Positions 13,441 to 23,040 are shown, counted from the stretch's first letter. The stretch is DNA of 64,000 nucleotides from Microbacterium halophytorum (GCF_002970975.1 NZ_KZ672982.1:248001-312000); one strand, 5' to 3'. The notes: generated by a model from the letters alone, not told the origin. Numbers and translations are program-made.

Positions 13441-13474
13441 CTCCCTTCTCCGCCTCACGGGACGGTCTTAAAGG
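13441..13474 (-). promoter_or_regulatory. PyrR-binding leader hairpin before pyrR
   Basis: On the minus strand the leader reads CCTTTAAG, then ACCGTCCCGTGAGGCGG, then AGAAGGGAG. CCTT pairs with AAGG and CCG with CGG, which presents a TCCCGTGAGG loop. This resembles the conserved PyrR-binding loop (purine-rich AGG after UCC, with UUUAA on the 5' side). The 3' arm contains the pyrR Shine-Dalgarno, so binding of PyrR would block translation. The match to the actinobacterial consensus is from memory. Confidence 0.65.
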
Positions 13475-13486
13475 TCAGGTGGTCCG

Positions 13487-13492
13487 AGTCTA
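13487..13492 (-). promoter_or_regulatory. candidate -10 of the pyr operon promoter
   Basis: TAGACT on the minus strand, about 13 bases before the PyrR leader hairpin. It would start transcription near 13480 and leave a leader of about 45 bases. No good -35 is visible at 17 bases. Confidence 0.4.
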
Positions 13493-13736
13493 CCGGGTGC
13501 CGGGTGAGAGTTCCGCGCCGGAGCCCGTGTCGCGCCCGGTGGCGGAGTGACGATCGAGCCGGCATCGGCCTCGGAGCGCCATCGGTCGTACAGGAGGGCT
13601 CGCCATTGGTCGAGGGTCAGGCCCCTGGATCCCTCTCGAGCCGGGCGAAAGCCCGTGCCGGCAGTGAGCCGTCTTCCGGCAACAAGTCATCGGTTGTCAG
13701 TTCGTGGGGCCGGTCGGAATGTCGGAAGCCCTGGTT
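13490..13736 (-). pseudogene. possible decayed reading frame between pyrR and the HNH gene
   Basis: Two adjacent minus-strand frames read like one protein broken by a 1-base change. The first contains HELTTDDLLPEDGSLPARAF then ARLERDPG and stops at 13617-13619. The second continues with LTLDQWRALLYDRWRSEADA and stops at 13490-13492. Neither frame has an ATG or GTG start. I do not recognise the family. It could equally be fortuitous open sequence in GC-rich DNA. Confidence 0.25.
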
Positions 13737-13741
13737 AGCGT
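13736..13741 (+). promoter_or_regulatory. -10 element of a probable leaderless promoter (HNH gene)
   Basis: TAGCGT followed by 6 bases and then the ATG of the HNH gene, with no Shine-Dalgarno in between. Confidence 0.45.
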
Positions 13742-13747
13742 GGGGGT

Positions 13748-15484
13748 ATGACGAAGACGCATCGCACATCCCGTCCGTGGGATCCGACGCCGGAGGAGGC
13801 GGAGGTCACGCGGGCGGCGGTGGCGCTGGTGGCGGGCTTCGATGCGATGATCGCGCAGCTGCAGGCGCAGCGGGCGGCGGCGGTGGAGATCGCGACGTCG
13901 GTGGCGCTGGCGCAGCGGGAGCGGTACGAGCGGGTCCCGGTCGGTGAGACCCGTGAGGGCGAGCCGATCTTCGAGCCGGATGACGCGCCGGTGCGGGCGA
14001 TGGTCGCGGAGCTGTCGCTGGCGACGAGGGCCAGCCGCCGGGCCGTGGGTGCCGAGGTCAGCGACGTGTGGGAGCTCTCCCACCGGTTCGCGGGCGTGCG
14101 GGGCGCGTTCGAGGCCGGCGAGATCGATGCCGGGCGGGCCTCGGTGCTCGTCTCGGAGGGCGCCCGCCTGGTCGACGACGATGTGCGGGCCGAGTACGAG
14201 CGGCTCGCCGTCCCGCATGCGGCGGCGAAGACGGTCTACGGCACCCGTCGGGCGGCGCGGCGGATCGCGGCCGAGCTCGAGCCGGAGAGCCTCACGGCCC
14301 GGCACGAGCGGGCCCGCCGGGCCCGGGGCGTGTTCGTGCGGGATCTCGAGGACGGCATGGCGGAGCTGTGCCTGGTCGCCGACGCGGTCACCGTATACGG
14401 CGCGCACGACCGGCTGACGCAGATGGCCCGGAGGGTCGTCGCCGTGCGGGCGACCGGAGCCGCGAACGACGGCGCGAACGGCGGCGAGGGAGCGGCCATC
14501 GAGGTGCGGTGCGACGACTGCCGCACGAAGGGCGATGCCTGCGCGGCGTGCGTCGAGGCCGCCGAGGTCGCAGCCGCCGCGTTCGCGCAGGCCGCCGCGG
14601 CGTCCGCAGGCGCGGGTGTGAAGGATGCCGCCAGCGACGCCGCCGACGCGTGCGCGGCGAACACCGCATGCGAAGACACGCCTGTCACCGGCGGCGACGG
14701 TGAGCCCGTCGTCGACGCCCGCTCGTTCTCGCAGGTGCGGGCAGACCTCGCCGTCGACCTCCTCCTGACGGGCGAGCCCGATGCGCACCACGTCGCCGAC
14801 CCCACCGGGCTCAGCGTGCTGGCCGCGCTGCGCGGGAAGGTGCAGGTCACCATCCCCGTCACCACGCTCGCGGGCCTCGACGACGCGCCCGCCGACCTCG
14901 CCGGGTACGGGCCCGTCGCCGAGACGGTCGCGAACCCGATCGCCGCCGGCGCGGCCACGTGGGCGCGCCTGTTCCACCGGCCCCGCACGGGCGCGCTCCT
15001 CACCGTCGACCGGTACGCCCCGACATCCGCCCAGCGGCGGTACCTCGTCGCCCGCGACCAGACCTGCGTGTTCCCGCACTGCGAGCGCCGCGCCACGGGC
15101 GCCGACATCGACCACACCCACGACCACGCCCACGGCGGCAAGACGAACGTGTCGAACCTGGCCCACCTGTGCCGGTTCCACCACGTGCTCAAACACACGA
15201 CGGCCTGGTCGTACACGGTCCAGGCCGACGGCGACGTCCGGTGGCGCAGCCCCGCCGGGCAGGAGCGCGCCGCGCGGGCGAAGTCCGCCGTCGCATTCGT
15301 CGACGCCGACCACGCCCGCGCCGCCCGACCACGCCGCCGCGACGGCATGCGGGAGGACTCTGCCGGCCGCACGCCGCCGGGCCCGCCGCACCGAGATCGC
15401 CGGGCGCGGGTGTCGTGGCCGAGCACCCGCACCGAGTGGGAGACAGCCGGCACGAACGCCGACATGGCGGGCGCCCAGTTCTGA
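13748..15484 (+). CDS. DUF222 domain HNH endonuclease-like protein
   Basis: 578 residues. Residues about 30-380 resemble DUF222 (alanine-rich helical, with SLATRASRRAVGAEV). Residues about 435-480 form an HNH nuclease signature: CVFPHCERRATGADIDHTHD then AHGGKTNVSNLAHLCRFHH, with paired cysteines and the catalytic His. Such proteins occur in many copies per genome in actinobacteria and are often linked to mobile DNA; their substrate is unknown. A long Ala/Asp-rich segment (about 235-320), with several CxxC pairs at its start, interrupts the DUF222 part. The -10-like TAGCGT ends exactly 6 bases before the ATG, suggesting a leaderless mRNA. It lies on the opposite strand between pyrR and nusB, so it is likely an insertion. 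Confidence 0.85.
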   Translation: MTKTHRTSRPWDPTPEEAEVTRAAVALVAGFDAMIAQLQAQRAAAVEIATSVALAQRERYERVPVGETREGEPIFEPDDAPVRAMVAELSLATRASRRAVGAEVSDVWELSHRFAGVRGAFEAGEIDAGRASVLVSEGARLVDDDVRAEYERLAVPHAAAKTVYGTRRAARRIAAELEPESLTARHERARRARGVFVRDLEDGMAELCLVADAVTVYGAHDRLTQMARRVVAVRATGAANDGANGGEGAAIEVRCDDCRTKGDACAACVEAAEVAAAAFAQAAAASAGAGVKDAASDAADACAANTACEDTPVTGGDGEPVVDARSFSQVRADLAVDLLLTGEPDAHHVADPTGLSVLAALRGKVQVTIPVTTLAGLDDAPADLAGYGPVAETVANPIAAGAATWARLFHRPRTGALLTVDRYAPTSAQRRYLVARDQTCVFPHCERRATGADIDHTHDHAHGGKTNVSNLAHLCRFHHVLKHTTAWSYTVQADGDVRWRSPAGQERAARAKSAVAFVDADHARAARPRRRDGMREDSAGRTPPGPPHRDRRARVSWPSTRTEWETAGTNADMAGAQF

Positions 15485-15700
15485 TCGTCGCTGCGCACCA
15501 CACACCCACGTACGCGCGCAGGCCGGGAGACGCTGGGCGCCAGCCCTGACGCGGCGGGCGCGCCACTCGGATCCGCGACGCAAGTGATCCGGGCACGCCA
15601 GCGGGAACGTCAGCGCTGCACTCGCCCCCACCTCGGTATCGGCGCGAATCACTCCGCGGCGGGATGTGCGGCGTATGATCCGAGCCCCAGAGTATGAGCC

Positions 15701-16408
15701 ATGATCAGCGTCTTCCTGATGTTCCTCACCGTCGTCCTCGACAGCATCGTGCCGCTCGTGCCCGGAGAAGCCGCACTCCTCGCCTCCGTGTCGGCGGGCG
15801 CCGGGCTCGGCTGGCCCGCGATCGTCGCGGTCGCACTGCTCGGCGCAACCGCCGCGTTCGTCGGCGACAACATCATGTACGAGCTGGGCCGCAGGCTCGG
15901 CATCGATCGCTTCGCCTGGATGCGCAAGCCCGAAGTCGCGAAGGTTCTGCGGGGCACCGGGGACCGCCTGGCGCGGAACGGCCTGAGCGTGATCTCAACG
16001 GCGCGCCTGGTTCCCGGCTGGCGCGTCGCCGTGACCTTCATGGCCGGGGCCACCCGGATGCCGCGGAGCACCTACCGCGTCGCGAGCTCCGTCGGCGCCC
16101 TGCTGTGGTCCGCCTACCTGCTCACGATCGGTTCGGCGATCGGCGCACTCACGGGCGGCAACGTCCTCGTCACCGTGATCGCATCGATCATGGTCATGGC
16201 CCTGATCAGCCAGGCGGGGCAGATGCTCAAGAAGCGGTTCGCGCGATCCCGTGCGATCACCGGCGGCACATCGCCGCGCGAGTTCGCTGCCACAGGACAC
16301 GCCTCGCGGACCACGCAGGGCGCCTCTCGGCTCCGCGCACGGGCGCTCGCGCTCGGGCGCGCCGCGGTCGGTCGGTTCGCCGCGGTACCCGCTCCGCCCG
16401 CGGCCTGA
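15701..16408 (+). CDS. DedA-family membrane protein
   Basis: 235 residues, an integral membrane protein of the DedA/SNARE-associated (VTT) family, which includes lipid flippases and envelope-homeostasis proteins. The family signature is visible: VPGEAALLASVSAGAG (re-entrant loop), GDNIMYELGRRLGIDRF, and RLVPGWRVAVTFMAGATRM with the conserved arginines. Two helices follow (SSVGALLWSAYLLTIGSAIG and VLVTVIASIMVMALISQAG). The last 60 residues are basic and cytosolic-looking. A TATGAT at 15674-15679 may be the -10. The Shine-Dalgarno is weak. It follows the HNH gene in the same direction, and the pair forms the plus-strand island between pyrR and nusB. Confidence 0.85.
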   Translation: MISVFLMFLTVVLDSIVPLVPGEAALLASVSAGAGLGWPAIVAVALLGATAAFVGDNIMYELGRRLGIDRFAWMRKPEVAKVLRGTGDRLARNGLSVISTARLVPGWRVAVTFMAGATRMPRSTYRVASSVGALLWSAYLLTIGSAIGALTGGNVLVTVIASIMVMALISQAGQMLKKRFARSRAITGGTSPREFAATGHASRTTQGASRLRARALALGRAAVGRFAAVPAPPAA

Positions 16409-16580
16409 CGCACCTGCCGACGCCCCGCGCCGACGTCCGGCGGATGACCCTGAAGACCCGGAAGTCCGGGGCCACGCGTTCATTCCACCGGCGCCAGCTC
16501 CGGCGCATCTCCAGTTCGTCGCCGAACGGCGGGCAGACGCTGCCGAAGCCGCCGGGGCCGTGACCGCTGCCGGATGGGTG

Positions 16581-16991
16581 TCAGCTCGACCGCTCGATGC
16601 GGGCGAGGACGCCGTGGATGAAGCCGCTCGACTCCTCGGTGGAGAGCTCCTTGGCGAGGTCGACGGCCTCCGTGATCGCGACGCCCGTCGGGACCTCGTC
16701 GTTGAAGAGGATCTCCCACGTCGCGATCCGGAGCAGCGCGCGATCGACGGCCGGCATCCGGTCGAGCTTCCACTCGCGGCTGTGGGTCTCGATCTCGTCG
16801 TCGATCTCGTCGGAGTTGTCGATGACGCCGTCGACGATCTCGCGCGCGTACAACCAGCTCGCCTGGCGCTCGGGCTCGCTCACGGCGCGCTCGGCCGCGG
16901 CCGCGAGGGCCTGCGGAACGGTGTCGCCTCGGACGTCGGCCGAGAACAGAATGTCGAGGGCGCGCTTGCGCGCCTTGGTGCGTGCGCTCAA
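16581..16991 (-). CDS. nusB: transcription antitermination factor NusB
   Basis: All-helical RNA-binding protein, 136 residues, that binds boxA with S10 in rRNA antitermination complexes. The N-terminal ARTKARKRALDILFSADVRG is the typical basic first helix, and VAITEAVDLAKELSTEESSG with FIHGVLARI forms the conserved C-terminal part. The start is a TTG at 16989-16991 with GAGGCGG 2-9 bases upstream. It lies 7 bases after the efp stop, the usual efp-nusB pairing. In many relatives pyrR follows directly; here plus-strand genes intervene. Confidence 0.95.
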   Translation of the reverse strand: MSARTKARKRALDILFSADVRGDTVPQALAAAAERAVSEPERQASWLYAREIVDGVIDNSDEIDDEIETHSREWKLDRMPAVDRALLRIATWEILFNDEVPTGVAITEAVDLAKELSTEESSGFIHGVLARIERSS

Positions 16992-16998
16992 GACCGCC

Positions 16999-17562
16999 TC
17001 AGTCGTTGACGCGGCCGAGGTAGTCGCCGCTGCGCGTGTCGACCTTGATCTTCGTACCCTCGTTCAGGAACAGCGGCACCTGGATCTCGGCGCCCGTCTC
17101 GATCGTCGCCGGCTTCGTGCCGGCGTTCGAGCGATCGCCCTGCAGGCCGGGCTCGGTGTAGGTGATGACGGTGGTGATCGACGGCGGCAGCTCGACGTAG
17201 AGCGGCTGACCGTCGTGCATCGCGATCGTGACGAGCATGTTCTCGAGCATGAACTTCGACGCATCGCCGACTACCGCCGCGGTCACCGTGATCTGGTCGT
17301 AGTCGCGCTGATCCATGAAGACGTACGAGTCGCCGTCGTTGTACAGGTACTGGTAGTCACTGCGATCGACGTTCTGCACGTCGACCTTGCTGCCGGCGTT
17401 GAACGTCTTGTCGATGATCTTGCCGGAGACGACGTTCTTCATCTTCGTCCTGACGAACGCACCGCCCTTGCCGGGCTTGACGTGCTGGAACTCCACGATG
17501 CTCCAGAGCTGGCCGTCGATCGAGAGAACGACGCCGTTGCGGATGTCTGCGGTGGATGCCAT
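16999..17562 (-). CDS. efp: translation elongation factor P
   Basis: Relieves ribosome stalling at polyproline. 187 residues, three beta-barrel domains. The KOW-like N terminus is followed by the loop [13 protein letters not shown] with the Lys at the tRNA-contact position (near residue 33). The C terminus ends in the family pattern [19 protein letters not shown] at 17623-17628 (minus sense) may be its -10. It lies between aroB and nusB. Confidence 0.97.
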   Translation of the reverse strand: MASTADIRNGVVLSIDGQLWSIVEFQHVKPGKGGAFVRTKMKNVVSGKIIDKTFNAGSKVDVQNVDRSDYQYLYNDGDSYVFMDQRDYDQITVTAAVVGDASKFMLENMLVTIAMHDGQPLYVELPPSITTVITYTEPGLQGDRSNAGTKPATIETGAEIQVPLFLNEGTKIKVDTRSGDYLGRVND

Positions 17563-17639
17563 GTAGGTGGTTCCGTTTCGTCTTGTGTCAGAGTGCTGCC
17601 GGCCGGAAGGGCCCGAGCAACGATTGTACTGGTAGGACG

Positions 17640-18761
17640 CTAGAGCTTGACCGAGGTCTGGGTGCTCCTGACCTCGGGCCGCTGCTCCTCGCCCACCTCG
17701 AGGTAGGCGGAGTACAGCAGCGACTCGTCGGGCGCCTGCATCACGGTCGGCTTGCCGATGTCGTCGAGCACGATGAAGCGCAGCATGCCCGCCCGCGTCT
17801 TCTTATCGCGCTGCATCGTCTTCAGCAGCTGGGTCCACGCGCCCAGGCGATACGTCGTCGGCAGCCCGAGCGAGGTCAGGATGTCGCGGTGCCTGTCGAC
17901 AGCCGCGTCGCTCAAGCGGCCTGCGAGCCGTGAGAGCTCCGCGGCGAACATCATGCCGATCGAGACGGCCGCGCCGTGGCGCCACTGGTAGCGCTCTGCG
18001 TGCTCGATGGCGTGGCCGAGCGTGTGGCCGTAGTTCAGGTGTTCGCGCAGGCCGGCCTCGCGGAAGTCCTCGCCGACGATGTCGGCCTTCATCCGGATGG
18101 CCAGCTCTATCGTGCGGCGGAACTCGTCCGTCGTGACGTCGGTCGCGCGCTCGGGGTCGGCTTCGATGATCTCGAGGATCTCGGGGTACTGGATGAAGCC
18201 GGCCTTGACGACCTCGGCGTAGCCGGCGACCGCCTCGTTCCGCGGCAGCGTCGCGAGCAGGTCGAGATCGCAGATCACGGCACGCGGCGCCCAGAACGCC
18301 CCGACGAGGTTCTTGCCCTCGTTCGTGTTCACGCCCGTCTTGCCGCCGACGGCCGCGTCGACCATGCCCAGCACCGTCGTCGGTACCTGCACGACGGCGA
18401 CCCCTCGCAGCCAGCTCGCCGCGACGAAGCCCGCCAGGTCGGTGACCGCTCCCCCGCCGAAGCCGACGACGGCGTCGCTGCGGGTGAAGTCGGCCTGGCC
18501 CATGATCTGCCAGCAGAACGAGGCGACCTCGATGCGCTTGCCCTGCTCGGCATCCGGGATCTCGGCCAGCAGGACCTCCCGCTCGCCGACGAGGCTCTCC
18601 CGCAGCGCGTCGGCCTCCTTCTGGAGGGTCGGTGGGTGCACGACGAGCACCTTGCGCGCCCCCTCCGGCAGAGCGTCGCCGACCTCGGCGATGAGCCCGT
18701 GCCCGACCCGGATGGCGTAGCCGGGCTCGCCGGCGACGCGGATCTCGGTGGTGTTGGTCAT
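17640..18761 (-). CDS. aroB: 3-dehydroquinate synthase
   Basis: Second shikimate-pathway step, DAHP to 3-dehydroquinate, NAD- and metal-dependent. 373 residues. The NAD site is [40 protein letters not shown] and the zinc-binding [16 protein letters not shown] are visible. The ATG at 18759-18761 overlaps the aroK stop (ATGA). An upstream in-frame extension lies inside aroK and is not used. Confidence 0.97.
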   Translation of the reverse strand: MTNTTEIRVAGEPGYAIRVGHGLIAEVGDALPEGARKVLVVHPPTLQKEADALRESLVGEREVLLAEIPDAEQGKRIEVASFCWQIMGQADFTRSDAVVGFGGGAVTDLAGFVAASWLRGVAVVQVPTTVLGMVDAAVGGKTGVNTNEGKNLVGAFWAPRAVICDLDLLATLPRNEAVAGYAEVVKAGFIQYPEILEIIEADPERATDVTTDEFRRTIELAIRMKADIVGEDFREAGLREHLNYGHTLGHAIEHAERYQWRHGAAVSIGMMFAAELSRLAGRLSDAAVDRHRDILTSLGLPTTYRLGAWTQLLKTMQRDKKTRAGMLRFIVLDDIGKPTVMQAPDESLLYSAYLEVGEEQRPEVRSTQTSVKL

Positions 18762-19336
18762 GCGGTCTCCTCCCGCTCGATCCATTCCGCCAGCTCGTCG
18801 ACGACGTGCTGGATCGGCCCGGACGATGTGTCGATCTCGCGCACCGCGAGCGAGCGGTACGTGGGCATGCGCTGATCCTTGATCCGCGCCCATTCGGCGA
18901 CCCGGTCGCCGTCCTCGGTGTTCAGCAGGGGACGCTTCTGGCCCCGCAGTCGGGACACGATCGCGCTCTCCGAGACCGTGAGCAGCACGACCCTGTGGCC
19001 GGCGAGCGCCTCCCTCGTGCCCTCGTGCATGACAGCGCCTCCGCCGAGCGCGACGACGCCGTCCTGCGAGAGCGACGCGATCACGGCCTCGTGTTCGAGC
19101 GCACGGAACGCCGCCTCCCCGCGGGAGACGAAGATGTCCGCGATGGCTCCGTGCTGCTGGACCACGATCGAGTCGGTGTCGCGGAAGGGCACGCCGAGCG
19201 CCTTCGCGGTCTTTCGGCCGATCGCCGACTTCCCCGCCCCCATGGGCCCGATCAGAACGAGCAGTGGCTTCGCCGGCTCGCCCTGCTCGAACGGTCCGGG
19301 CACGGCGGCGACGGCGTCGTCGTCGTCGCCCGTCAT
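18758..19336 (-). CDS. aroK: shikimate kinase
   Basis: Phosphorylates shikimate with ATP. 192 residues. P-loop GPMGAGKS at residues 30-37, shikimate-binding FRDTDSIV, and [14 protein letters not shown] are the family landmarks. RGQKRPLL is the lid. About 20 acidic residues precede the fold. The ATG at 19334-19336 overlaps the aroC stop (ATGA), which fixes the start within a much longer open frame. Confidence 0.96.
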   Translation of the reverse strand: MTGDDDDAVAAVPGPFEQGEPAKPLLVLIGPMGAGKSAIGRKTAKALGVPFRDTDSIVVQQHGAIADIFVSRGEAAFRALEHEAVIASLSQDGVVALGGGAVMHEGTREALAGHRVVLLTVSESAIVSRLRGQKRPLLNTEDGDRVAEWARIKDQRMPTYRSLAVREIDTSSGPIQHVVDELAEWIEREETA

Positions 19337-20547
19337 GCGCCCTGGTCGACCCGGTCGTCCGGCGTCGTGCGCAGCTCGGCGGGGATCGCCGCGAGGTAGC
19401 CCTCGAGGTTGCGGCGGGTCTCGGCGAGCGAGTCGCCGCCGAACTTCTCGAGCACCGTCTCGGCCAGAACGATCGCCGTCATCGCCTCGGCGACGACACC
19501 GGAGGCGGGCACCGCGCACACATCGGAGCGCTGGTGGTGCGCCGTCGCCTCCTCGCCCGTCGCAACGTCGATCGTGCGCAGCGCGCGCGGCACCGTGGCG
19601 ATCGGCTTCATGGCGGCGCGCACGCGCAGCGGCGTACCCGTCGACATGCCGCCCTCCGTGCCACCGGCGCGGCCGGAACCGCGGCCGACGCCGCCGTCGG
19701 TGCGGAGCAGTTCGTCGTGCGCGGCGGAGCCGCGGCGGCGCGAGGTCTCGAAGCCGTCGCCGACCTCGACGCCCTTCATGGCCTGGATGCTCATGAGGGC
19801 CTGGGCGAGCTTGCCGTCGAGTCGGCGGTCCCAGTGCACGTGCGAACCGAGCCCCGGCGGGAGCCCGTAGGCGAGCACCTCGACGATGCCGCCGAGCGTG
19901 TCGCCGGCCTTGCGCGCGTCGTCGACCTCGGCGACCATCCGCTCGCTCGTCGCGGGGTCGAAGCATCGCAGCGGGTCGGCGTCGAGCGCGTCGACGTCGT
20001 CCGGAACCGGCACGGGCGAACCCGCGGGAACCTGCACGGGACCGATCGAGAGCGTGTGGCTGACGAGCCGGATGCCGAGCTCGCCGAGGAACGAGCGGGC
20101 GACCGCGCCGAGCGCGACCCGGGCGGCCGTCTCCCGGGCGCTCGCGCGCTCGAGGATCGGGCGCGCCTCGTCGAAGCCGTACTTCTGCATGCCGACGAGG
20201 TCGGCGTGACCGGGGCGCGGGCGGGTCAGCGGGGCACCGCGGCCGCGCGACTTCTCGGTGAGCTCGATGGGCTCGGCGCTCATCACCTCGGTCCATTTCG
20301 GCCACTCCGTGTTGCCGATCCGGATGGCGAGGGGGCTGCCGAGCGAATAGCCGTGGCGCACACCGGTCGAGAGCGTCAGTTCGTCCTGTTCGAACTTCAT
20401 CCGCGAACCGCGGCCGTACCCGAGCTTGCGGCGCTGCAGGTCGCGCTGGATCGCGGAGGCGGACACGGGGACGCCGGACGGCAGGCCCTCCATGACGGCG
20501 ATGAGTTCTGGGCCGTGCGATTCGCCGGCCGTGATCACGCGGAGCAT
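19333..20547 (-). CDS. aroC: chorismate synthase
   Basis: Last common step to aromatic amino acids, EPSP to chorismate, needing reduced FMN. About 404 residues. It begins [20 protein letters not shown], followed by the arginine-rich FMN/EPSP site [13 protein letters not shown] and later [20 protein letters not shown]. The ATG at 20545-20547 is chosen because chorismate synthases usually start MLRxxTAGESHG. An in-frame ATG at 20556 would add three residues. The end overlaps aroK by 4 bases. Confidence 0.95.
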   Translation of the reverse strand: MLRVITAGESHGPELIAVMEGLPSGVPVSASAIQRDLQRRKLGYGRGSRMKFEQDELTLSTGVRHGYSLGSPLAIRIGNTEWPKWTEVMSAEPIELTEKSRGRGAPLTRPRPGHADLVGMQKYGFDEARPILERASARETAARVALGAVARSFLGELGIRLVSHTLSIGPVQVPAGSPVPVPDDVDALDADPLRCFDPATSERMVAEVDDARKAGDTLGGIVEVLAYGLPPGLGSHVHWDRRLDGKLAQALMSIQAMKGVEVGDGFETSRRRGSAAHDELLRTDGGVGRGSGRAGGTEGGMSTGTPLRVRAAMKPIATVPRALRTIDVATGEEATAHHQRSDVCAVPASGVVAEAMTAIVLAETVLEKFGGDSLAETRRNLEGYLAAIPAELRTTPDDRVDQGA

Positions 20548-20613
20548 AAGCTCCATCTTCCCACGGCCTCGGCGCGGGCGACGCCAGTGCGACGCCGTGT
20601 TCCGGCTGCGTCG

Positions 20614-21459
20614 TCAGTGAGCTCCCGCGAGGGCGCTCCGCATTGCGGCGAGCACGGCATCCTCATCCGGGAGCCGCCGATCGCGGTCGCCCGACGCGAA
20701 GATCCGCACCTGCAGCCGGGCCTGGTGCAGCAGCATGCCGAGCCCCGAGCGGACGTCGCCCTCCCACCGGCGGGCGAGCGCGGACGGCCACGGGTCGTAG
20801 GCAACGTCGAACAGCGGACCGCCCGTGCCGGCGAGCCGCACGAGCTGTTCGGCCGGGAGCTCGGCACCGCCGGGGAGCGTCGCGATCGTCAGATCGGCCG
20901 CGCCCGTCGTCGTGGCGAACGTGCTCGGCCGCACCCGAACGCCAGCACGCTCCCCGAGCCCGACGAACGCCTCCGCCCGCTCGGTGCGACGGGCCACGAC
21001 CTGAACGGTCCTGGCGCCGAGCTCGCCCGCCGCGACGAGGGCCGAGGCGGCCGTCGCGCCCGAACCGAGGATCCGGATGCTCTCCGCCCCGTCCAGACCG
21101 AGCTCGCGCAGCGCGGCGACGATTCCGCCGACGTCGGTGTTGAACCCGAGAGCGCCCTCGTCCGTCAGCAGCAGCGTGTTCGCCGCGCCCGTCAGCTCGG
21201 CGTGGCGGTCGCGCGAGACGGCGGCCGCGCAGGCCCCCTCCTTGAGCGGCATCGTGAGGGCGAGCCCTCGCCACGAGCCGTCCAGGCCCGCCAGTGCGTC
21301 CGCCAGCCCCGGCGCGTCGACGAGCCTGCGCTCGAACGACCAGTCCAGGCCCAGCGCGCGGTACGCGGCGCCGTGCAGCTGGGGCGAGCGGCTGTGGCCG
21401 ATCGGGTCGCCCCACACCGCCAGCCGCGCGCCCCGCGGCCCGCGTCCCCCGCCCGCCAT
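20614..21459 (-). CDS. aroE: shikimate dehydrogenase
   Basis: Reduces 3-dehydroshikimate with NADPH. 281 residues. The shikimate-binding start is LAVWGDPIGHSRSPQLHGAA, with ALTMPLKEGA (catalytic Lys) and GFNTDVGGI. The Rossmann loop is ILGSGATAASALVA, with RRTERAE contacting NADP. It ends in the short LHQARLQV helix. The ATG at 21457-21459 overlaps the mltG stop by one base. It lies ahead of aroC-aroK-aroB, so four shikimate genes are in one run. Confidence 0.94.
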   Translation of the reverse strand: MAGGGRGPRGARLAVWGDPIGHSRSPQLHGAAYRALGLDWSFERRLVDAPGLADALAGLDGSWRGLALTMPLKEGACAAAVSRDRHAELTGAANTLLLTDEGALGFNTDVGGIVAALRELGLDGAESIRILGSGATAASALVAAGELGARTVQVVARRTERAEAFVGLGERAGVRVRPSTFATTTGAADLTIATLPGGAELPAEQLVRLAGTGGPLFDVAYDPWPSALARRWEGDVRSGLGMLLHQARLQVRIFASGDRDRRLPDEDAVLAAMRSALAGAH

Positions 21460-23036
21460 CAGCACCCGCCGTCCGGGTTCGCGGCGCACCAGGCCTGCCA
21501 CTCGTCGACGTTCTGCTCGTGCTCCGCGTTGTTCGTCGCGTACTTGGTCTCGCCCGTCGACAGGTCGACCGTCACGAAGTAGAGCCACGGCCCGTCCGCC
21601 GGGTGCATGGCCGCGTCGATCGCCAGGTCGCCGGGATTCGCGATCGGGCCGGCCGGGAGCCCCTTGTGCGCGTAGGTGTTCCAGGGGTTGTCGTCCGCGA
21701 GCGCCTCCGCGGAGCTCGAGGCGGTGCCGCTGTGCGTCTCGCCGTAGCCGTACTGCGCCGTCGAGTCCATCTGCAGGAAGCCCGCCGTGTCGCCCCATGT
21801 GTCGGGGCCGAGGCGGTTCTGGATCACGCGGGACACCTGATAGAAGTCCTGCTCGAAGCGCGCCTCCCTCTGGATGATCGACGCGATCGTCAGGACGTCG
21901 TGCGCATCCTCGTCCGGCACCCCCGCGGCCGCGAGCGACTCCCGGGTGCGATCGACCATCGTCCGGATGACCTCCTCGGCGGTGACGCCGGGATCGAAGG
22001 AGTAGGTCGCGGGGAACAGCCAGCCCTCGAGCGAGTCGGCGTCGACCCCGTAGGCCGCGGGGTCGGCGGCGGCCGACTGCAGGTCTTCGAGCGGGATCTC
22101 GGTCGAGGAAGCGATGCTCTCGAGCTCCGAGGCGACCGTCATGCCCTCCGGGAGCGCGATCGCATCCTCCTGGCGGTTCTCGGGGTCGGCGAAGGCGTCC
22201 GCGACCGCCGCGCTCGTCATCTTCTCCTGCAGCGTGTACACACCGGGGTACAGCGCGAGGTCAGGCGCCTCCTCGCGGGTGTAGCGCGTGAACGAATCGG
22301 GCTCGAGGGTGACCCCGTGCCCGTAGAGGCGCGGCGAGATCGACTCGCCGGTGTCACCCTCCTCGACCTGGAACACCACCTCGCCCGTCGCCTCGCCCTC
22401 CTCGTAGTCGTGGGGGCCGTCGAGGCCGAGCTCCTCCATGACGCGCTCGCCGTACGCGGTCCACGCCCAATACCCGGCGCCGACGAGGCCGCCGACCAGC
22501 ACGACGGCGATGATCAGGGCGATCAGGCATCCGCCGCCGCGGCGGCGCTTCTTCTCCGGCTCCGGCTCCGGTGCCATCAGCTCCTCGATGCCCCCGCCTG
22601 CGGGGAAGGTGCGGCGGGTCGGGGCAGCGTCGCCCACAGCTTCCGCCGCGGCGGCCCCTTCGTCGGCCGTCTCCGACGCCGCGCGCTCGTCCGCGCCGTC
22701 GCGTTCCGCGTCGCCGTCCTCCGACCCGAACGCCGCCAGGAGCTCGTCGGCGTCCGTGTGCCGTTCGCCCGGCTCGGTCCCGGCAGGGATGTCCGACTCT
22801 GTCTCGGCAGGGACCTCTGGCTCGGACGCGGCGGGCGCATCCGGCTCGGGCCCGGGCTCGCCCGCACCCCGCCCGTCCGTGGCGGCGCGGGCGTCCGTCT
22901 CGCCGTCGTCGCCCGCCTCGGCTTCCGCGGCATCCGGCGCCGGCGCGTCGCTCTCCGCATCCGTGCCGGCGCGCTCGCGGAGCTCGCGCCGCGTCAGCGG
23001 CCGCTCGGGATCGTGGGGCTCTGCGGGAGGGGTCAT
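21459..23036 (-). CDS. mltG: endolytic murein transglycosylase MltG with long acidic N-terminal extension
   Basis: Cleaves nascent peptidoglycan glycan strands at the membrane and so sets chain length. 525 residues. Residues 1-165 are a cytosolic Asp/Glu/Ala-rich low-complexity stretch, ending in a basic patch. Residues about 168-192 form one transmembrane helix. The YceG-like extracellular domain follows: EGWLFPATYSFDPGVTAEEV, the catalytic Glu region TIASIIQREARFEQDF, and LPAGPIANPGDLAIDAAMHP. The start at 23036 avoids an upstream GTG inside ruvX. It lies between ruvX and aroE in a common actinobacterial order. Confidence 0.92.
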   Translation of the reverse strand: MTPPAEPHDPERPLTRRELRERAGTDAESDAPAPDAAEAEAGDDGETDARAATDGRGAGEPGPEPDAPAASEPEVPAETESDIPAGTEPGERHTDADELLAAFGSEDGDAERDGADERAASETADEGAAAAEAVGDAAPTRRTFPAGGGIEELMAPEPEPEKKRRRGGGCLIALIIAVVLVGGLVGAGYWAWTAYGERVMEELGLDGPHDYEEGEATGEVVFQVEEGDTGESISPRLYGHGVTLEPDSFTRYTREEAPDLALYPGVYTLQEKMTSAAVADAFADPENRQEDAIALPEGMTVASELESIASSTEIPLEDLQSAAADPAAYGVDADSLEGWLFPATYSFDPGVTAEEVIRTMVDRTRESLAAAGVPDEDAHDVLTIASIIQREARFEQDFYQVSRVIQNRLGPDTWGDTAGFLQMDSTAQYGYGETHSGTASSSAEALADDNPWNTYAHKGLPAGPIANPGDLAIDAAMHPADGPWLYFVTVDLSTGETKYATNNAEHEQNVDEWQAWCAANPDGGC

Positions 23037-23040
23037 GGGC

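Noticed and set aside
13697..15652. A 651-codon minus-strand open frame over the HNH gene
   Set aside because: The plus frame contains clear DUF222 and HNH motifs; the minus frame does not resemble any protein.
16409..16580. Possible small gene between dedA and nusB
   Set aside because: Short open frames exist on both strands but none has a start with a Shine-Dalgarno or any family similarity.
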